DNA of 20,329 nucleotides, from positions 1 to 20,329 of the forward strand of contig JAEDJB010000020.1 in NCBI GenBank assembly GCA_016296565.1, given 5' to 3'. Source of the DNA: Oscillospiraceae bacterium. Lineage in GTDB: Bacteria > Bacillota > Clostridia > Oscillospirales > Oscillospiraceae. Below are positions 1 to 6,731 of this stretch, in pieces. Under the pieces are notes generated by a model. The model was not told the origin of the DNA. It searched no databases and saw only the letters and a list, made by a program, of their open reading frames with translations. Position 1 is the first letter of the stretch, and the number at the start of each line of letters is the position of its first letter. The translations under genes and the position numbers were made by a program.

Positions 1-629
1 AAGGAGACCCAGGTCTCCACCCCCTCCCAGGTGGTGCGCAGAGGTCCCGCCCGGAGAGCCTGGTGATATTCCTCCAGAGTCCACCCCCGCTCCGTCATGA
101 GGGCCGCGTGAGGCTGGCCCACATATCGGAAGTGCCAGGGCTCATAGCCGATGCCGGTGACCGCCTCCTTTCCGGCTGGGTACCGGAGAACAAAACCATA
201 GGCCGGGGCCAGGTCCCGCACCGCCTGACAGATCCCCTCCCGGGGAAAATCCGGGCAGATGGGGTCCGGGTCCTCACCCCGGAGGCCCAGGTCAATGGCA
301 AGCCCGGTTTCATGCTCGCTGCACCCGGGCTTTGCCACGAAGGTGCAGGTGAACGCCTCCCCGTTTTCCGCCAGAGACTGGTCCCACAGGTTCTGCTGCT
401 CCTGGCGGGACCGCCAGCCGCTCACCGGGGTGATGGTGCCCCAGCCCCGAAGGGCGTTCATCAGCCGGTTCAGGGCTCCGGCGGCCTGGGCCTCCAGCCG
501 CACCGGAGAGGACGGGCCGGGCACCCCCAGCAGCTGGGGGGTTCGCTTTTCCCGGTAGGGCGCCTGGGCGCTGACCAGGATCAAATCGCCTGCGTGGAGG
601 CAGGCAGGGGGAAGGTAGAGCTGGTTCAT
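1..629 (-). CDS. vanXY: VanXY-type D,D-dipeptidase/D,D-carboxypeptidase (3' end outside window)
   Basis: The first 209 codons are visible and the frame is still open at the window edge. The protein is a zinc peptidase of the VanY/VanXY (peptidase M15B) family, which hydrolyses D-Ala-D-Ala dipeptide and removes the terminal D-Ala from peptidoglycan precursors. The signature S-x-H-x6-D is present at S104, H106 and D113, and the E-P-W-H motif supplies catalytic E163 and zinc ligand H166. Residues from about 93 to 192 resemble enterococcal VanXY closely as remembered, including the WTLEEYH stretch near the end. No signal peptide or membrane segment is seen, which fits cytoplasmic VanXY rather than membrane-anchored VanY. 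The ATG overlaps the ligase stop codon (ATGA) and follows an AGGTGG ribosome binding site, so the two are co-transcribed and probably translationally coupled. About 17 residues continue past the usual short VanXY end, so this may be the longer VanXY-G type. Confidence 0.88.
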   Translation of the reverse strand, partial: MNQLYLPPACLHAGDLILVSAQAPYREKRTPQLLGVPGPSSPVRLEAQAAGALNRLMNALRGWGTITPVSGWRSRQEQQNLWDQSLAENGEAFTCTFVAKPGCSEHETGLAIDLGLRGEDPDPICPDFPREGICQAVRDLAPAYGFVLRYPAGKEAVTGIGYEPWHFRYVGQPHAALMTERGWTLEEYHQALRAGPLRTTWEGVETWVS

Positions 630-1678
630 GGGCTCACCACCTGACAGAGAATGGCGTCCAGCATCGCCGGGAAGGACAGGCCCGCCGCCTGAAGCATGGC
701 GGGGAAGCGGCTGTGCTCCGTAAAGCCGGGGATGGTGTTCACCTCGTTGAAGTAGACCTCCCCCTGGGGGGTGACGAACAGGTCCACCCGGGCGAACCCG
801 GCGCAGTCCAGGGCCCGGTAGACCTGCCGGGCGGTGTCCTTTACCCGGGCGGCCACCTCCGGGGAGACCCGGGCGGGGACGTGGATGGCGGAGGTTTTCA
901 GGGTGTATTTCTCCTCAAAGTCGAAGAACCCGCCGGACAGCTCAATCTCGTCCAGCTCTCCCAGGGTGAGCTGGTCTGTTCCCAGAATGGCGCAGCCCAC
1001 TTCAAAGCCGGGGATGGCCTGCTCCAGCAGGACCCGGCGGTCATGGCGGAAGGCCCGGTCGATGGCACCGTCCAGATCCTCTTCCCGGGTCACCCGGGTA
1101 ATGCCGTGGGAGGAGCCGGACCGGACGGGTTTCACGAAGAGGGGCAGCCCCGCCTGCCGGACAAAGTCCCGGGCGGCCTGCCGGGGGGTGTCCGGAGTGA
1201 GGACCATCCCCAGGGGAACGGCCACCCCGGCCTCTGCGGCCAGACGGTGGGCCCGGACCTTGTCCATGCACAGGGCAGAGGAGAGGACCCCGCAGCCCAC
1301 GGTGGGAATCCCCGCCAGCTGGAGAAGGCCCTGGACGGTGCCGTCCTCCCCGTTTCTCCCGTGGAGTACCGGGAAGGCGGCGTCCAGCCGGATGGGAACC
1401 ACCTGGTCCGGGGGGAAGGTCAGCAGGGCCTGTCGGCTCCGGTCCTGAGACAGGGCGGCGGGGGTGAGACAGGCAGGGTTTTGGGTCCAGGTGTCCTCCT
1501 CCAGGGCCTCCAGGGGACCGGTGTAGTGAAACCAGTTCCCCTCCCGGGTGATGCCCACGGGGACAATCTGATACTTGTCCCGGTCCAGGGCGGCCAGCAC
1601 CGCCCGGGCCGAGTGAAGGGAGACGGAATACTCCGAGGAACAGCCGCCGAACAGGACGGCAACAACGGGCTTTTTCAT
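626..1678 (-). CDS. vanG: VanG-type D-alanine:D-serine ligase
   Basis: This 350-residue ATP-grasp ligase belongs to the Ddl/Van family, which joins D-Ala to a second D-amino or D-hydroxy acid for peptidoglycan precursors. Visible motifs are the N-terminal LFGGCSSEYSVS loop (residues 9-20), HGRNGEDG (106-113), the FVKPVRSGSS ATP-binding strand (181-190) and FNEVNTIPGFT (310-320). The omega-loop carries E-K-Y at 256-258 followed by TLKTSAIHVPAR. That pattern is remembered from VanG-type D-Ala-D-Ser ligases and differs from both the D-Lac ligases (VanA/B) and typical housekeeping Ddl. The start is fixed by a strong AAAGGAGGT site just upstream of the ATG. It is the first gene of a minus-strand unit with vanXY. 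A housekeeping D-Ala-D-Ala ligase remains a less likely alternative, because the VanXY partner argues for a resistance role. Confidence 0.85.
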   Translation of the reverse strand: MKKPVVAVLFGGCSSEYSVSLHSARAVLAALDRDKYQIVPVGITREGNWFHYTGPLEALEEDTWTQNPACLTPAALSQDRSRQALLTFPPDQVVPIRLDAAFPVLHGRNGEDGTVQGLLQLAGIPTVGCGVLSSALCMDKVRAHRLAAEAGVAVPLGMVLTPDTPRQAARDFVRQAGLPLFVKPVRSGSSHGITRVTREEDLDGAIDRAFRHDRRVLLEQAIPGFEVGCAILGTDQLTLGELDEIELSGGFFDFEEKYTLKTSAIHVPARVSPEVAARVKDTARQVYRALDCAGFARVDLFVTPQGEVYFNEVNTIPGFTEHSRFPAMLQAAGLSFPAMLDAILCQVVSP

Positions 1679-1817
1679 GGGAAACCTCCTTTGTCGAAGA
1701 GATAGGAAAGGGACGGGTTTCAGTATAGCGGAGAAAGATTTTGGAGGAATGAAGAGGGGCTTATGAATTTCTTAAAAAGTCTTGCTGTTTTCTTAAAGCT
1801 TTCCACGAGGAAAAATA

Positions 1818-1832
1818 GTAATCGGTGATTAC
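1818..1832. promoter_or_regulatory. Upstream palindromic operator candidate (site 1)
   Basis: The sequence GTAATCGGTGATTAC is an inverted repeat of two 7-base arms around one central base, with a single mismatch between arms. It matches the palindrome at 2003-2017 at all but two positions (GG versus AA near the centre). It lies just upstream of a weak promoter-like pair and roughly 185 bp from the downstream copy, a layout that would allow looping or bidirectional control. The likely ligand protein is the TetR-family regulator at the end of the fatty-acid operon. That assignment is inference. Confidence 0.55.
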
Positions 1833-1833
1833 A

Positions 1834-1862
1834 TTGAAGAAAAGAACAAAATCAGATAAAAT
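1834..1862 (+). promoter_or_regulatory. Possible secondary promoter upstream of acpP
   Basis: TTGAAG (1834-1839) and TAAAAT (1857-1862) are separated by exactly 17 bases and sit directly after palindrome site 1. The match to the sigma-A consensus is moderate (4/6 and 5/6), and AT-rich sequence yields such pairs by chance. It would give a long leader of about 190 nt ahead of acpP. Confidence 0.3.
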
Positions 1863-1963
1863 GTGCGAAAAATCCGTGATAATGACGTGAATTTCAAAGA
1901 TTTTATGACAAAAACCGGGGGAGATGGTTTGTGAACAAAATGTGAATCTTTCCCGATTTCTCC

Positions 1964-1992
1964 TTGACAAAGGGGGTGGAGTAGGGTATATA
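1964..1992 (+). promoter_or_regulatory. Main promoter of the fatty-acid synthesis operon
   Basis: A perfect TTGACA (-35, 1964-1969) and a TATATA (-10, 1987-1992) are separated by 17 bases, an almost ideal sigma-A promoter. The expected start point is near 1999, giving a leader of about 60 nt before the acpP start at 2062. Palindrome site 2 covers roughly +5 to +19, so a bound repressor would block initiation or early elongation. Confidence 0.85.
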
Positions 1993-2002
1993 TAGGTCCA
2001 AA

Positions 2003-2017
2003 GTAATCAATGATTAC
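2003..2017. promoter_or_regulatory. Promoter-proximal palindromic operator candidate (site 2)
   Basis: GTAATCAATGATTAC is a perfect 7-1-7 inverted repeat immediately downstream of the predicted transcription start of the fatty-acid operon, a classic repressor position. A near-identical copy lies at 1818-1832. It does not resemble the FapR or FabT consensus sites as remembered, which points to a different regulator. The TetR-family protein encoded at 11796-12377 is the best candidate. Confidence 0.65.
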
Positions 2018-2061
2018 CTAATAAAATGTATTGTAAGACATCATATGGAGGTCATGAAATC

Positions 2062-2283
2062 ATGGTATTTGAAGCAATTGCAGAGCTGATCGCAGAGCGC
2101 GTGGAAAAGGATCCTTCCGAGATCAAGATGGAAAGCACCTTCCGTGACCTGGGCATTGACTCCCTGGACACCGTGGAGCTTCTCATGAACCTGGAGGACA
2201 AGCTGGATATGGAGATCGAGCTGGACCAGAAGGTGGAGACCGTGGGCGACCTGGTGGCCTTCATCGAGAGCAAGCGGGCATGA
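2062..2283 (+). CDS. acpP: Acyl carrier protein
   Basis: This 73-residue acidic protein carries the growing acyl chain on a 4'-phosphopantetheine arm during type II fatty-acid synthesis. The attachment serine is S34 in the motif GIDSLDTVEL, and the acidic helix after it (LLMNLEDKLDMEIEL) is the usual docking surface for the synthase enzymes. The ATG at 2062 is chosen because GGAGG at 2047-2051 lies 10 bases upstream. An in-frame ATG at 2026 would add residues without homology and has no ribosome binding site. It is the first gene of the operon, and its stop overlaps the fabK start (ATGA). Confidence 0.95.
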   Translation: MVFEAIAELIAERVEKDPSEIKMESTFRDLGIDSLDTVELLMNLEDKLDMEIELDQKVETVGDLVAFIESKRA

Positions 2284-3224
2284 TTCACACGCCCTTATGT
2301 GACCTGCTGGGCATCCAGTATCCGGTCTTTCAGGGGGGCATGGCCTGGATTGCCGACGGCAAGCTGGCCGCTGCCGTCTCCCAGGGGGGCGGTCTGGGCA
2401 TCATCGCTGCCGGCAACGCCCCCGGGGACTATGTCCGGGAGCAGATCCAAATTGCCAAGTCCCTGACGGACAAGCCCTTCGGGGTGAACCTCATGCTCAT
2501 GAGCCCATTTGCAGACGAGGTAGCTCAGGTGGTGGCGGAGGAACGGGTGGCGGTGGTCACCACCGGCGCCGGCAACCCCGCCAAGTACATGGCCCAGTGG
2601 AAGGAAGCGGGGGTGAAGGTCATCCCCGTGGTGGCTTCCGTTGCCATGGCCAAGCTCATGACCCGGCTGGGGGCTTCTGCTCTCATCGCCGAGGGCGGCG
2701 AGAGCGGCGGCCACGTGGGGGAGCTGACCACCATGGTCCTGGTGCCCCAGGTGTGCGACGTCACCCCCCTGCCGGTGATTGCCGCCGGCGGCATTGCAGA
2801 CGGCCGGGGGGTGGCGGCAGCTTTCATGCTGGGGGCCTGCGGGGTCCAGATGGGCACCCGCTTCCTCAGCGCGGAGGAGTGCTCTATCCACCCCGAGTAT
2901 AAAAGCCGCATCCTGAAGGCCACGGACCTGTGCACCATGGTCACCGGGAAAAAGACCGGCCACCCCGTCCGCAGCCTGCGGACCAACTTCCCCCGGGAGT
3001 ACGCCAAGGCAGAGTTCGGCGGCGTGGACGAGGCCACCCTGGACGAGATGGCCACCGGCCGTCTCCGTCTGGCTGTGGAGGAGGGCGACCTGGAAAAGGG
3101 CTGCTTCCTGTCCGGCCAGGTGGCCGCCATGGTCAAGAAGATCCAGCCCGCGGCGGAGATCGTCCGGGACGTGATCGAGGGGGCCGAGCCCATCCTGAAA
3201 GGAGCCACGAAATGGGTAAGATAG
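2280..3224 (+). CDS. fabK: Enoyl-ACP reductase II (FMN-dependent)
   Basis: This 314-residue TIM-barrel flavoprotein of the nitronate monooxygenase/FabK family carries out the final reduction of each elongation cycle, trans-2-enoyl-ACP to acyl-ACP, using NAD(P)H and FMN. Visible signatures are the N-terminal PVFQGGMAWIADG, the central AEGGESGGHVGELTTM containing the conserved H145, and the glycine-rich phosphate-binding AAGGIADGRG followed by GVQMGTRFL. Position between acpP and fabD is the standard Firmicute arrangement and favours FabK over a nitronate monooxygenase. The start overlaps the acpP stop by ATGA, and the 3' end overlaps fabD by 13 nt. FabK is structurally unrelated to FabI, and organisms relying on it are generally insensitive to triclosan. 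Confidence 0.95.
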   Translation: MIHTPLCDLLGIQYPVFQGGMAWIADGKLAAAVSQGGGLGIIAAGNAPGDYVREQIQIAKSLTDKPFGVNLMLMSPFADEVAQVVAEERVAVVTTGAGNPAKYMAQWKEAGVKVIPVVASVAMAKLMTRLGASALIAEGGESGGHVGELTTMVLVPQVCDVTPLPVIAAGGIADGRGVAAAFMLGACGVQMGTRFLSAEECSIHPEYKSRILKATDLCTMVTGKKTGHPVRSLRTNFPREYAKAEFGGVDEATLDEMATGRLRLAVEEGDLEKGCFLSGQVAAMVKKIQPAAEIVRDVIEGAEPILKGATKWVR

Positions 3225-4129
3225 CATTCGTATTTGCCGGCCAGGGGGCCCAGTACCCGGGCATGGGCCAGGCACTGGCTCAGAGTTCGGCAGCGGCCGC
3301 CCAGGTGTTTGCCCGGCTGGACGGCATCCGTCCCGGCACCTCGGAGCAGTGCTTTGCCGGCAGCGAAGAGGACTTAAAAAACACCGCCAACACCCAGCCC
3401 TGTATGTTCGCTGTGGAGCTGGCTGCCGCCGCCGCCCTGGAGGAACAGGGCGTCCGGGCGGATATGACCGCCGGGTTCTCCCTGGGAGAGCTGGCCGCCC
3501 TCACCTACAGCGGGGCTGCCGACCTGGAGACCGGCTTTCGCCTGGTCTGCCGCCGGGGCGAGCTGATGGCCCGGGATTCCGAGGCCAACCCCTCCACCAT
3601 GGCGGCGGTGCTGAAGCTCACCAACGAGCAGGTGGAGGAGGTCTGCGGACAGTTTGAAGAGGTCTATCCCGTGAACTACAACTGCCCCGGCCAGGTCTCC
3701 GTTGCCTTCCGGAAGGAGTCCTTAAAGCCCTTCTCCACCGCCGTGAAGCAGGCGGGGGGGCGGGCTCTGCCCCTGAAGGTTCAGGGCGGGTTTCACTCCC
3801 CCTTCATGGCCCAGGCGGCGTCCGACTTCGGCGGGGTGCTGGCCCAGGCCAGTCTGAACCAGCCTAAGCTCCCCCTGTACTCCAACTGCACCGGCGAAGT
3901 GTACGACGGGGACCCCAGAGATCTGCTCTCCCGGCAGATCCAGAGCCCCGTCCGGTGGGAGACCATCGTGAAAAACATGATCGCCGCCGGGGCGGACACC
4001 TTCATTGAGCTGGGTCCCGGCCGCACCCTCTGCGGCCTCATCCAGAAGATCGACCAGACCGTGCGGGTCTTCCCCATGGAAAAGCCCGAGGATCTGGAGA
4101 CCATCGCGAAAGAGGTGGCAGGATGCTGA
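3212..4129 (+). CDS. fabD: Malonyl-CoA:ACP transacylase
   Basis: This 305-residue enzyme transfers malonyl from CoA to ACP to supply the extender unit. It shows the N-terminal FAGQGAQYPGMG, the nucleophile S90 in GFSLGE, R115 in CRRGELM and the catalytic H195 in GGFHSPFM. The usual histidine before the nucleophile (GHSLGE) is replaced by phenylalanine. The ATG at 3212 is supported by AAAGGAG at 3198-3204, seven bases upstream, and by homology beginning immediately. It overlaps fabK by 13 nt and fabG by 7 nt, consistent with translational coupling along the operon. Confidence 0.95.
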   Translation: MGKIAFVFAGQGAQYPGMGQALAQSSAAAAQVFARLDGIRPGTSEQCFAGSEEDLKNTANTQPCMFAVELAAAAALEEQGVRADMTAGFSLGELAALTYSGAADLETGFRLVCRRGELMARDSEANPSTMAAVLKLTNEQVEEVCGQFEEVYPVNYNCPGQVSVAFRKESLKPFSTAVKQAGGRALPLKVQGGFHSPFMAQAASDFGGVLAQASLNQPKLPLYSNCTGEVYDGDPRDLLSRQIQSPVRWETIVKNMIAAGADTFIELGPGRTLCGLIQKIDQTVRVFPMEKPEDLETIAKEVAGC

Positions 4130-4851
4130 CAGGAAAAGTAGCCGTCGTCACCGGCGGCTCCCGGGGCATCGGCGCCGCCATCGCCCGGAAGCTGGCCAGC
4201 CAGGGGGCGAACGTGGCCGTCATCTATGCCGGGAACGAGGAACTGGCCCAGCAGGTCTGCGGCCAGTGCCAGGAGGCCGGGGTGACCGCCCGGGCCTACC
4301 GGTGCGACGTGTCCGACTTTGCCCAGGCCAAGGAGACGGTCAATCAGGTGAAAGCCGATTTCGGCACCATCGACATTCTGGTGAACAACGCTGGCATCAC
4401 CCAGGACGGCCTCATCGCCATGATGAAGGAGGAAGCCTTTGACCGGGTGCTGGACGTGAACCTGAAGGGTGCCTTCCACATGATCCGCCACTGCGTGGGT
4501 ATCTTCCTGCGGAAGAAGGGCGGCACCATCGTGAACATCACCTCGGTCTCCGGCCTTGCGGGAAACGCCGGCCAGGCCAACTATTCTGCCGCCAAGGCAG
4601 GGCTCGTGGGCCTGACCAAGTCGGTGGCCAAGGAGCTGGCCCCCAAGGGAATCACCTGCAACGCTGTGGCCCCGGGATTTATTGAAACAGATATGACCAA
4701 AGATCTGCCCGCCGGAGACGGCCTGCTCCAGAGCATCCCGCTGGGCCGGACGGGTAAGCCCGAGGAAGTGGCCGAAGCGGTGGCTTTCCTGGCTTCTTCC
4801 AGCTACATTACAGGCCAGGTCCTGCAAGTAGACGGCGGCATGATCATGTAA
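4123..4851 (+). CDS. fabG: 3-oxoacyl-ACP reductase
   Basis: This 242-residue short-chain dehydrogenase performs the NADPH-dependent reduction of 3-oxoacyl-ACP to 3-hydroxyacyl-ACP. The Rossmann motif GGSRGIG lies at residues 11-17, NNAG at 88-91, and the catalytic set S141, Y154 and K158 (YSAAK) is intact. The C-terminus GQVLQVDGGMIM is typical of FabG. AGAGGTGG at 4111-4118 is the ribosome binding site, and the start lies inside the end of fabD. It is followed by the only sizeable gap among the biosynthetic genes, 211 bp full of inverted repeats, before fabF. Confidence 0.96.
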   Translation: MLTGKVAVVTGGSRGIGAAIARKLASQGANVAVIYAGNEELAQQVCGQCQEAGVTARAYRCDVSDFAQAKETVNQVKADFGTIDILVNNAGITQDGLIAMMKEEAFDRVLDVNLKGAFHMIRHCVGIFLRKKGGTIVNITSVSGLAGNAGQANYSAAKAGLVGLTKSVAKELAPKGITCNAVAPGFIETDMTKDLPAGDGLLQSIPLGRTGKPEEVAEAVAFLASSSYITGQVLQVDGGMIM

Positions 4852-5062
4852 AAACGTTGGAAAAGGCGAAGCCTTTCCCAACGGATGGCCTGCGGCCCGC
4901 TGCGCGTGCCCTTTGGGCACACTTGCAGGCCGAGAAGTATTTTTCCCGGCGTACACGCCGCCGGAAAAAATCATAGAATTTTCTTTCGCCGCAGCTGCGG
5001 CGAAACTCTACGAGGTGTTTCAGCAGGCAGCTGGAACGCATGACAAAGCAAGGAGAACGACA
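4852..5062. repeat. Cluster of inverted repeats between fabG and fabF
   Basis: Four or five stacked hairpins fill this gap in an otherwise almost gapless operon. They are a 13-bp stem with one mismatch (4855-4867 with 4871-4883), a nested pair (outer 4887-4893 with 4925-4931, inner GTGCCC/GGGCAC at 4906-4920), CGGCGT/ACGCCG (4947-4960) framed by T-rich and A-rich arms, and a perfect 22-bp palindrome (4984-5005). Read on the minus strand, the first hairpin is followed by TTTTT and looks like an intrinsic terminator. On the plus strand it has no T-run. No protein is credible here. The layout suggests an inserted repeat element, a processing site or an antisense-terminating structure, and the sequence alone cannot decide among these. 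Confidence 0.7.
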
Positions 5063-6304
5063 ATGGAAACTACCAACCGCAGAGTGGTGGTCACGGGCCT
5101 GGGGGTGGTGAGCCCTGTGGGCAACACCGTGGACGCCTGCTGGAAGAACCTGATCGCAGGGGTTCACGGCATCGGCCCCATCACCCAGTTTGATACCACC
5201 GACTACAAAGCAAAGCTGGCCGCGGAGGTCAAGGACTTTAACCCCCGCGACTACATGGAAAAGGGCGACGTGGTCCGCAGCGACCGGTTTTCCCAGTTCG
5301 GTGTGGCCGCCGCCATCCAGGCGGTGGAGGAGAGCGGCGTCATCGGCACCCTGCCTCCCGAGCGGGTGTCGGTGTACTTCGGCACCGGCATCGGCGGCAT
5401 CACCACCTTCAGCGAGGAGCACAAAAAGCTCCTGGACCGGGGTCCCAAGCGGGTTTCCCCCTACTTCATCCCCATGCTCATCGCCAACATGGCAGCGGGC
5501 ATGATCGCCATCCGCTTTAACTGCCAGGGCGCCGCCATGCCGGCAGTGACCGCCTGCGCCTCCGGCACCAACGCCATCGGCGAGGCCGTCCGGGCCATCC
5601 GCCACGGCTACACCGACGCGGCCATCACCGGCGGCGCGGAGGCAGCGGTCTCCCCCTGCGGGGTGGCGGGCTTTATCAACATGCAGGCTCTGTCCGTCTC
5701 CGAGGACCCGGAGGCTGCCAGCCTGCCCTTCGACAAGCGCCGGGGCGGCTTCGTCCTGGGCGAAGGGGCCGCCGCCCTGGTGCTGGAGGAGTATGAGCAC
5801 GCGGTGAAGCGGGGCGCCAAGATCTACGGTGAGGTGTGCGGCTACGGCTCCACCTGCGACGCCTACCACATTACCTCTCCCCAGCCGGACGCCATCGGCG
5901 GCGCCCGGGCCATGGAGCAGGCTCTGACCGAGGCCGGGTACCAGAAGAGCGAGAAGATCTACATCAACGCCCACGGCACCGGCACCTATCTGAACGACAA
6001 AACCGAGACCGTGGCCATCAAGCGGGTCCTGGGGGAGGAGGAGGCCAGAAAGGTTCTGGTCAGCTCCACCAAGTCCATGACCGGCCACATGCTGGGGGCT
6101 GCCGGAGCCATTGAGGCAGTGATCTGCCTGAAGGCCCTGGAGGAAGGGATCATTCCCCCCACCCTCCACCTGGAGGAGCCCGATCCCGAGTGCGACTTAA
6201 ACTATGTGCCCAACCAGGCAGTGAAGGCCCAGGTGGACCTGGTCCTGTCCAATTCCCTGGGCTTTGGCGGCCACAACGCCTGCCTGGCCTTCCGGAAGGT
6301 ATGA
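5063..6304 (+). CDS. fabF: 3-oxoacyl-ACP synthase II
   Basis: This 413-residue condensing enzyme elongates acyl-ACP with malonyl-ACP. The catalytic triad is complete: C165 in TACASGTNAIG, H304 in NAHGTGTYLND and H342 in KSMTGHMLGAAGA. The N-terminus RRVVVTGLGVVSPVG is typical of KAS II. The ATG at 5063 is preferred because AAGGAG at 5050-5055 precedes it and homology begins there. The frame stays open upstream to 4913, but that stretch is the inverted-repeat cluster. It ends one base before accB. FabB-type activity cannot be separated by sequence inspection, but this operon position is normally fabF. Confidence 0.95.
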   Translation: METTNRRVVVTGLGVVSPVGNTVDACWKNLIAGVHGIGPITQFDTTDYKAKLAAEVKDFNPRDYMEKGDVVRSDRFSQFGVAAAIQAVEESGVIGTLPPERVSVYFGTGIGGITTFSEEHKKLLDRGPKRVSPYFIPMLIANMAAGMIAIRFNCQGAAMPAVTACASGTNAIGEAVRAIRHGYTDAAITGGAEAAVSPCGVAGFINMQALSVSEDPEAASLPFDKRRGGFVLGEGAAALVLEEYEHAVKRGAKIYGEVCGYGSTCDAYHITSPQPDAIGGARAMEQALTEAGYQKSEKIYINAHGTGTYLNDKTETVAIKRVLGEEEARKVLVSSTKSMTGHMLGAAGAIEAVICLKALEEGIIPPTLHLEEPDPECDLNYVPNQAVKAQVDLVLSNSLGFGGHNACLAFRKV

Positions 6305-6305
6305 C

Positions 6306-6731
6306 ATGATGAATGAGGAAGATATCAGAAAATACGCTGTCCTGATGCAGGAGCTGGGCCTCACCGGCCTGGAGGTAACGGAGAACGACCGGGTGGTGCG
6401 CCTGGAGCGCACCCCTGTGGCCGTCGCCGTACCCCAGCCGCCGGAGGTGGTCCAGGTTCCCGCCGCCCCTGCCGCACCCCCTGCGGAGCCGGGGGTGGAC
6501 GTGTGCTCCCCCATGGTGGGGGTCTTCTACGCTGCCCCCGCGGAGAACGCGGAACCCTTCGTCAAGGTGGGGGACCGGGTGAAGAAGGGTCAGACCCTGT
6601 GCATTGTGGAGGCCATGAAGCTCATGAACGAGATCATGGCCGAGCAGGACGGAGAAATCCTGGAAATTTGCGTGGAGAACGGCCAGGTGGTGGACTACGG
6701 CTGCCGGCTGTTCCGTATGAAGAGGCTGTAA
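6306..6731 (+). CDS. accB: Biotin carboxyl carrier protein of acetyl-CoA carboxylase
   Basis: This 141-residue protein carries CO2 on biotin between the carboxylase and transferase subunits of acetyl-CoA carboxylase. It has a short N-terminal helical region (about 1-35), a flexible linker rich in proline and alanine (about 40-62), and a C-terminal biotinyl domain with the biotin-accepting K105 in EAMKLMNE. Two adjacent ATG codons (6306 and 6309) could serve as the start, a one-residue difference. It begins one base after the fabF stop, and its TAA directly abuts the fabZ ATG. Confidence 0.94.
   Translation: MMNEEDIRKYAVLMQELGLTGLEVTENDRVVRLERTPVAVAVPQPPEVVQVPAAPAAPPAEPGVDVCSPMVGVFYAAPAENAEPFVKVGDRVKKGQTLCIVEAMKLMNEIMAEQDGEILEICVENGQVVDYGCRLFRMKRL

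Larger units (their letters stand above)
1679..2061. other. Divergent AT-rich control region between vanG and the fatty-acid operon
   Basis: This 383-bp gap separates the minus-strand van genes from the plus-strand fatty-acid genes and is much richer in A+T than its flanks. It contains the vanG ribosome binding site (1682-1690, read on the minus strand), two related palindromes (1818-1832 and 2003-2017), a strong plus-strand promoter (1964-1992) and a weaker possible one (1834-1862). For vanG only a TATACT-like -10 (1722-1727, minus strand) is visible and no convincing -35 accompanies it. The gap has no credible gene: the only small reading frame needs a TTG start lying across the -35 box. 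Confidence 0.75.

Noticed and set aside
1761..1970. Small minus-strand frame in the divergent control region
   Set aside because: It needs a TTG start overlapping the -35 box of the fatty-acid promoter and has no ribosome binding site or known family. AT-rich intergenic DNA explains it.
4913..5062. N-terminal extension of FabF by 50 residues
   Set aside because: It would translate the hairpin cluster. Homology and the AAGGAG site both place the start at 5063.
4844..6169. Minus-strand open frame of 441 codons opposite fabF and the hairpin cluster
   Set aside because: No domain is recognisable and it is antisense to an intact KAS II gene. It crosses inverted repeats that would not be coding.
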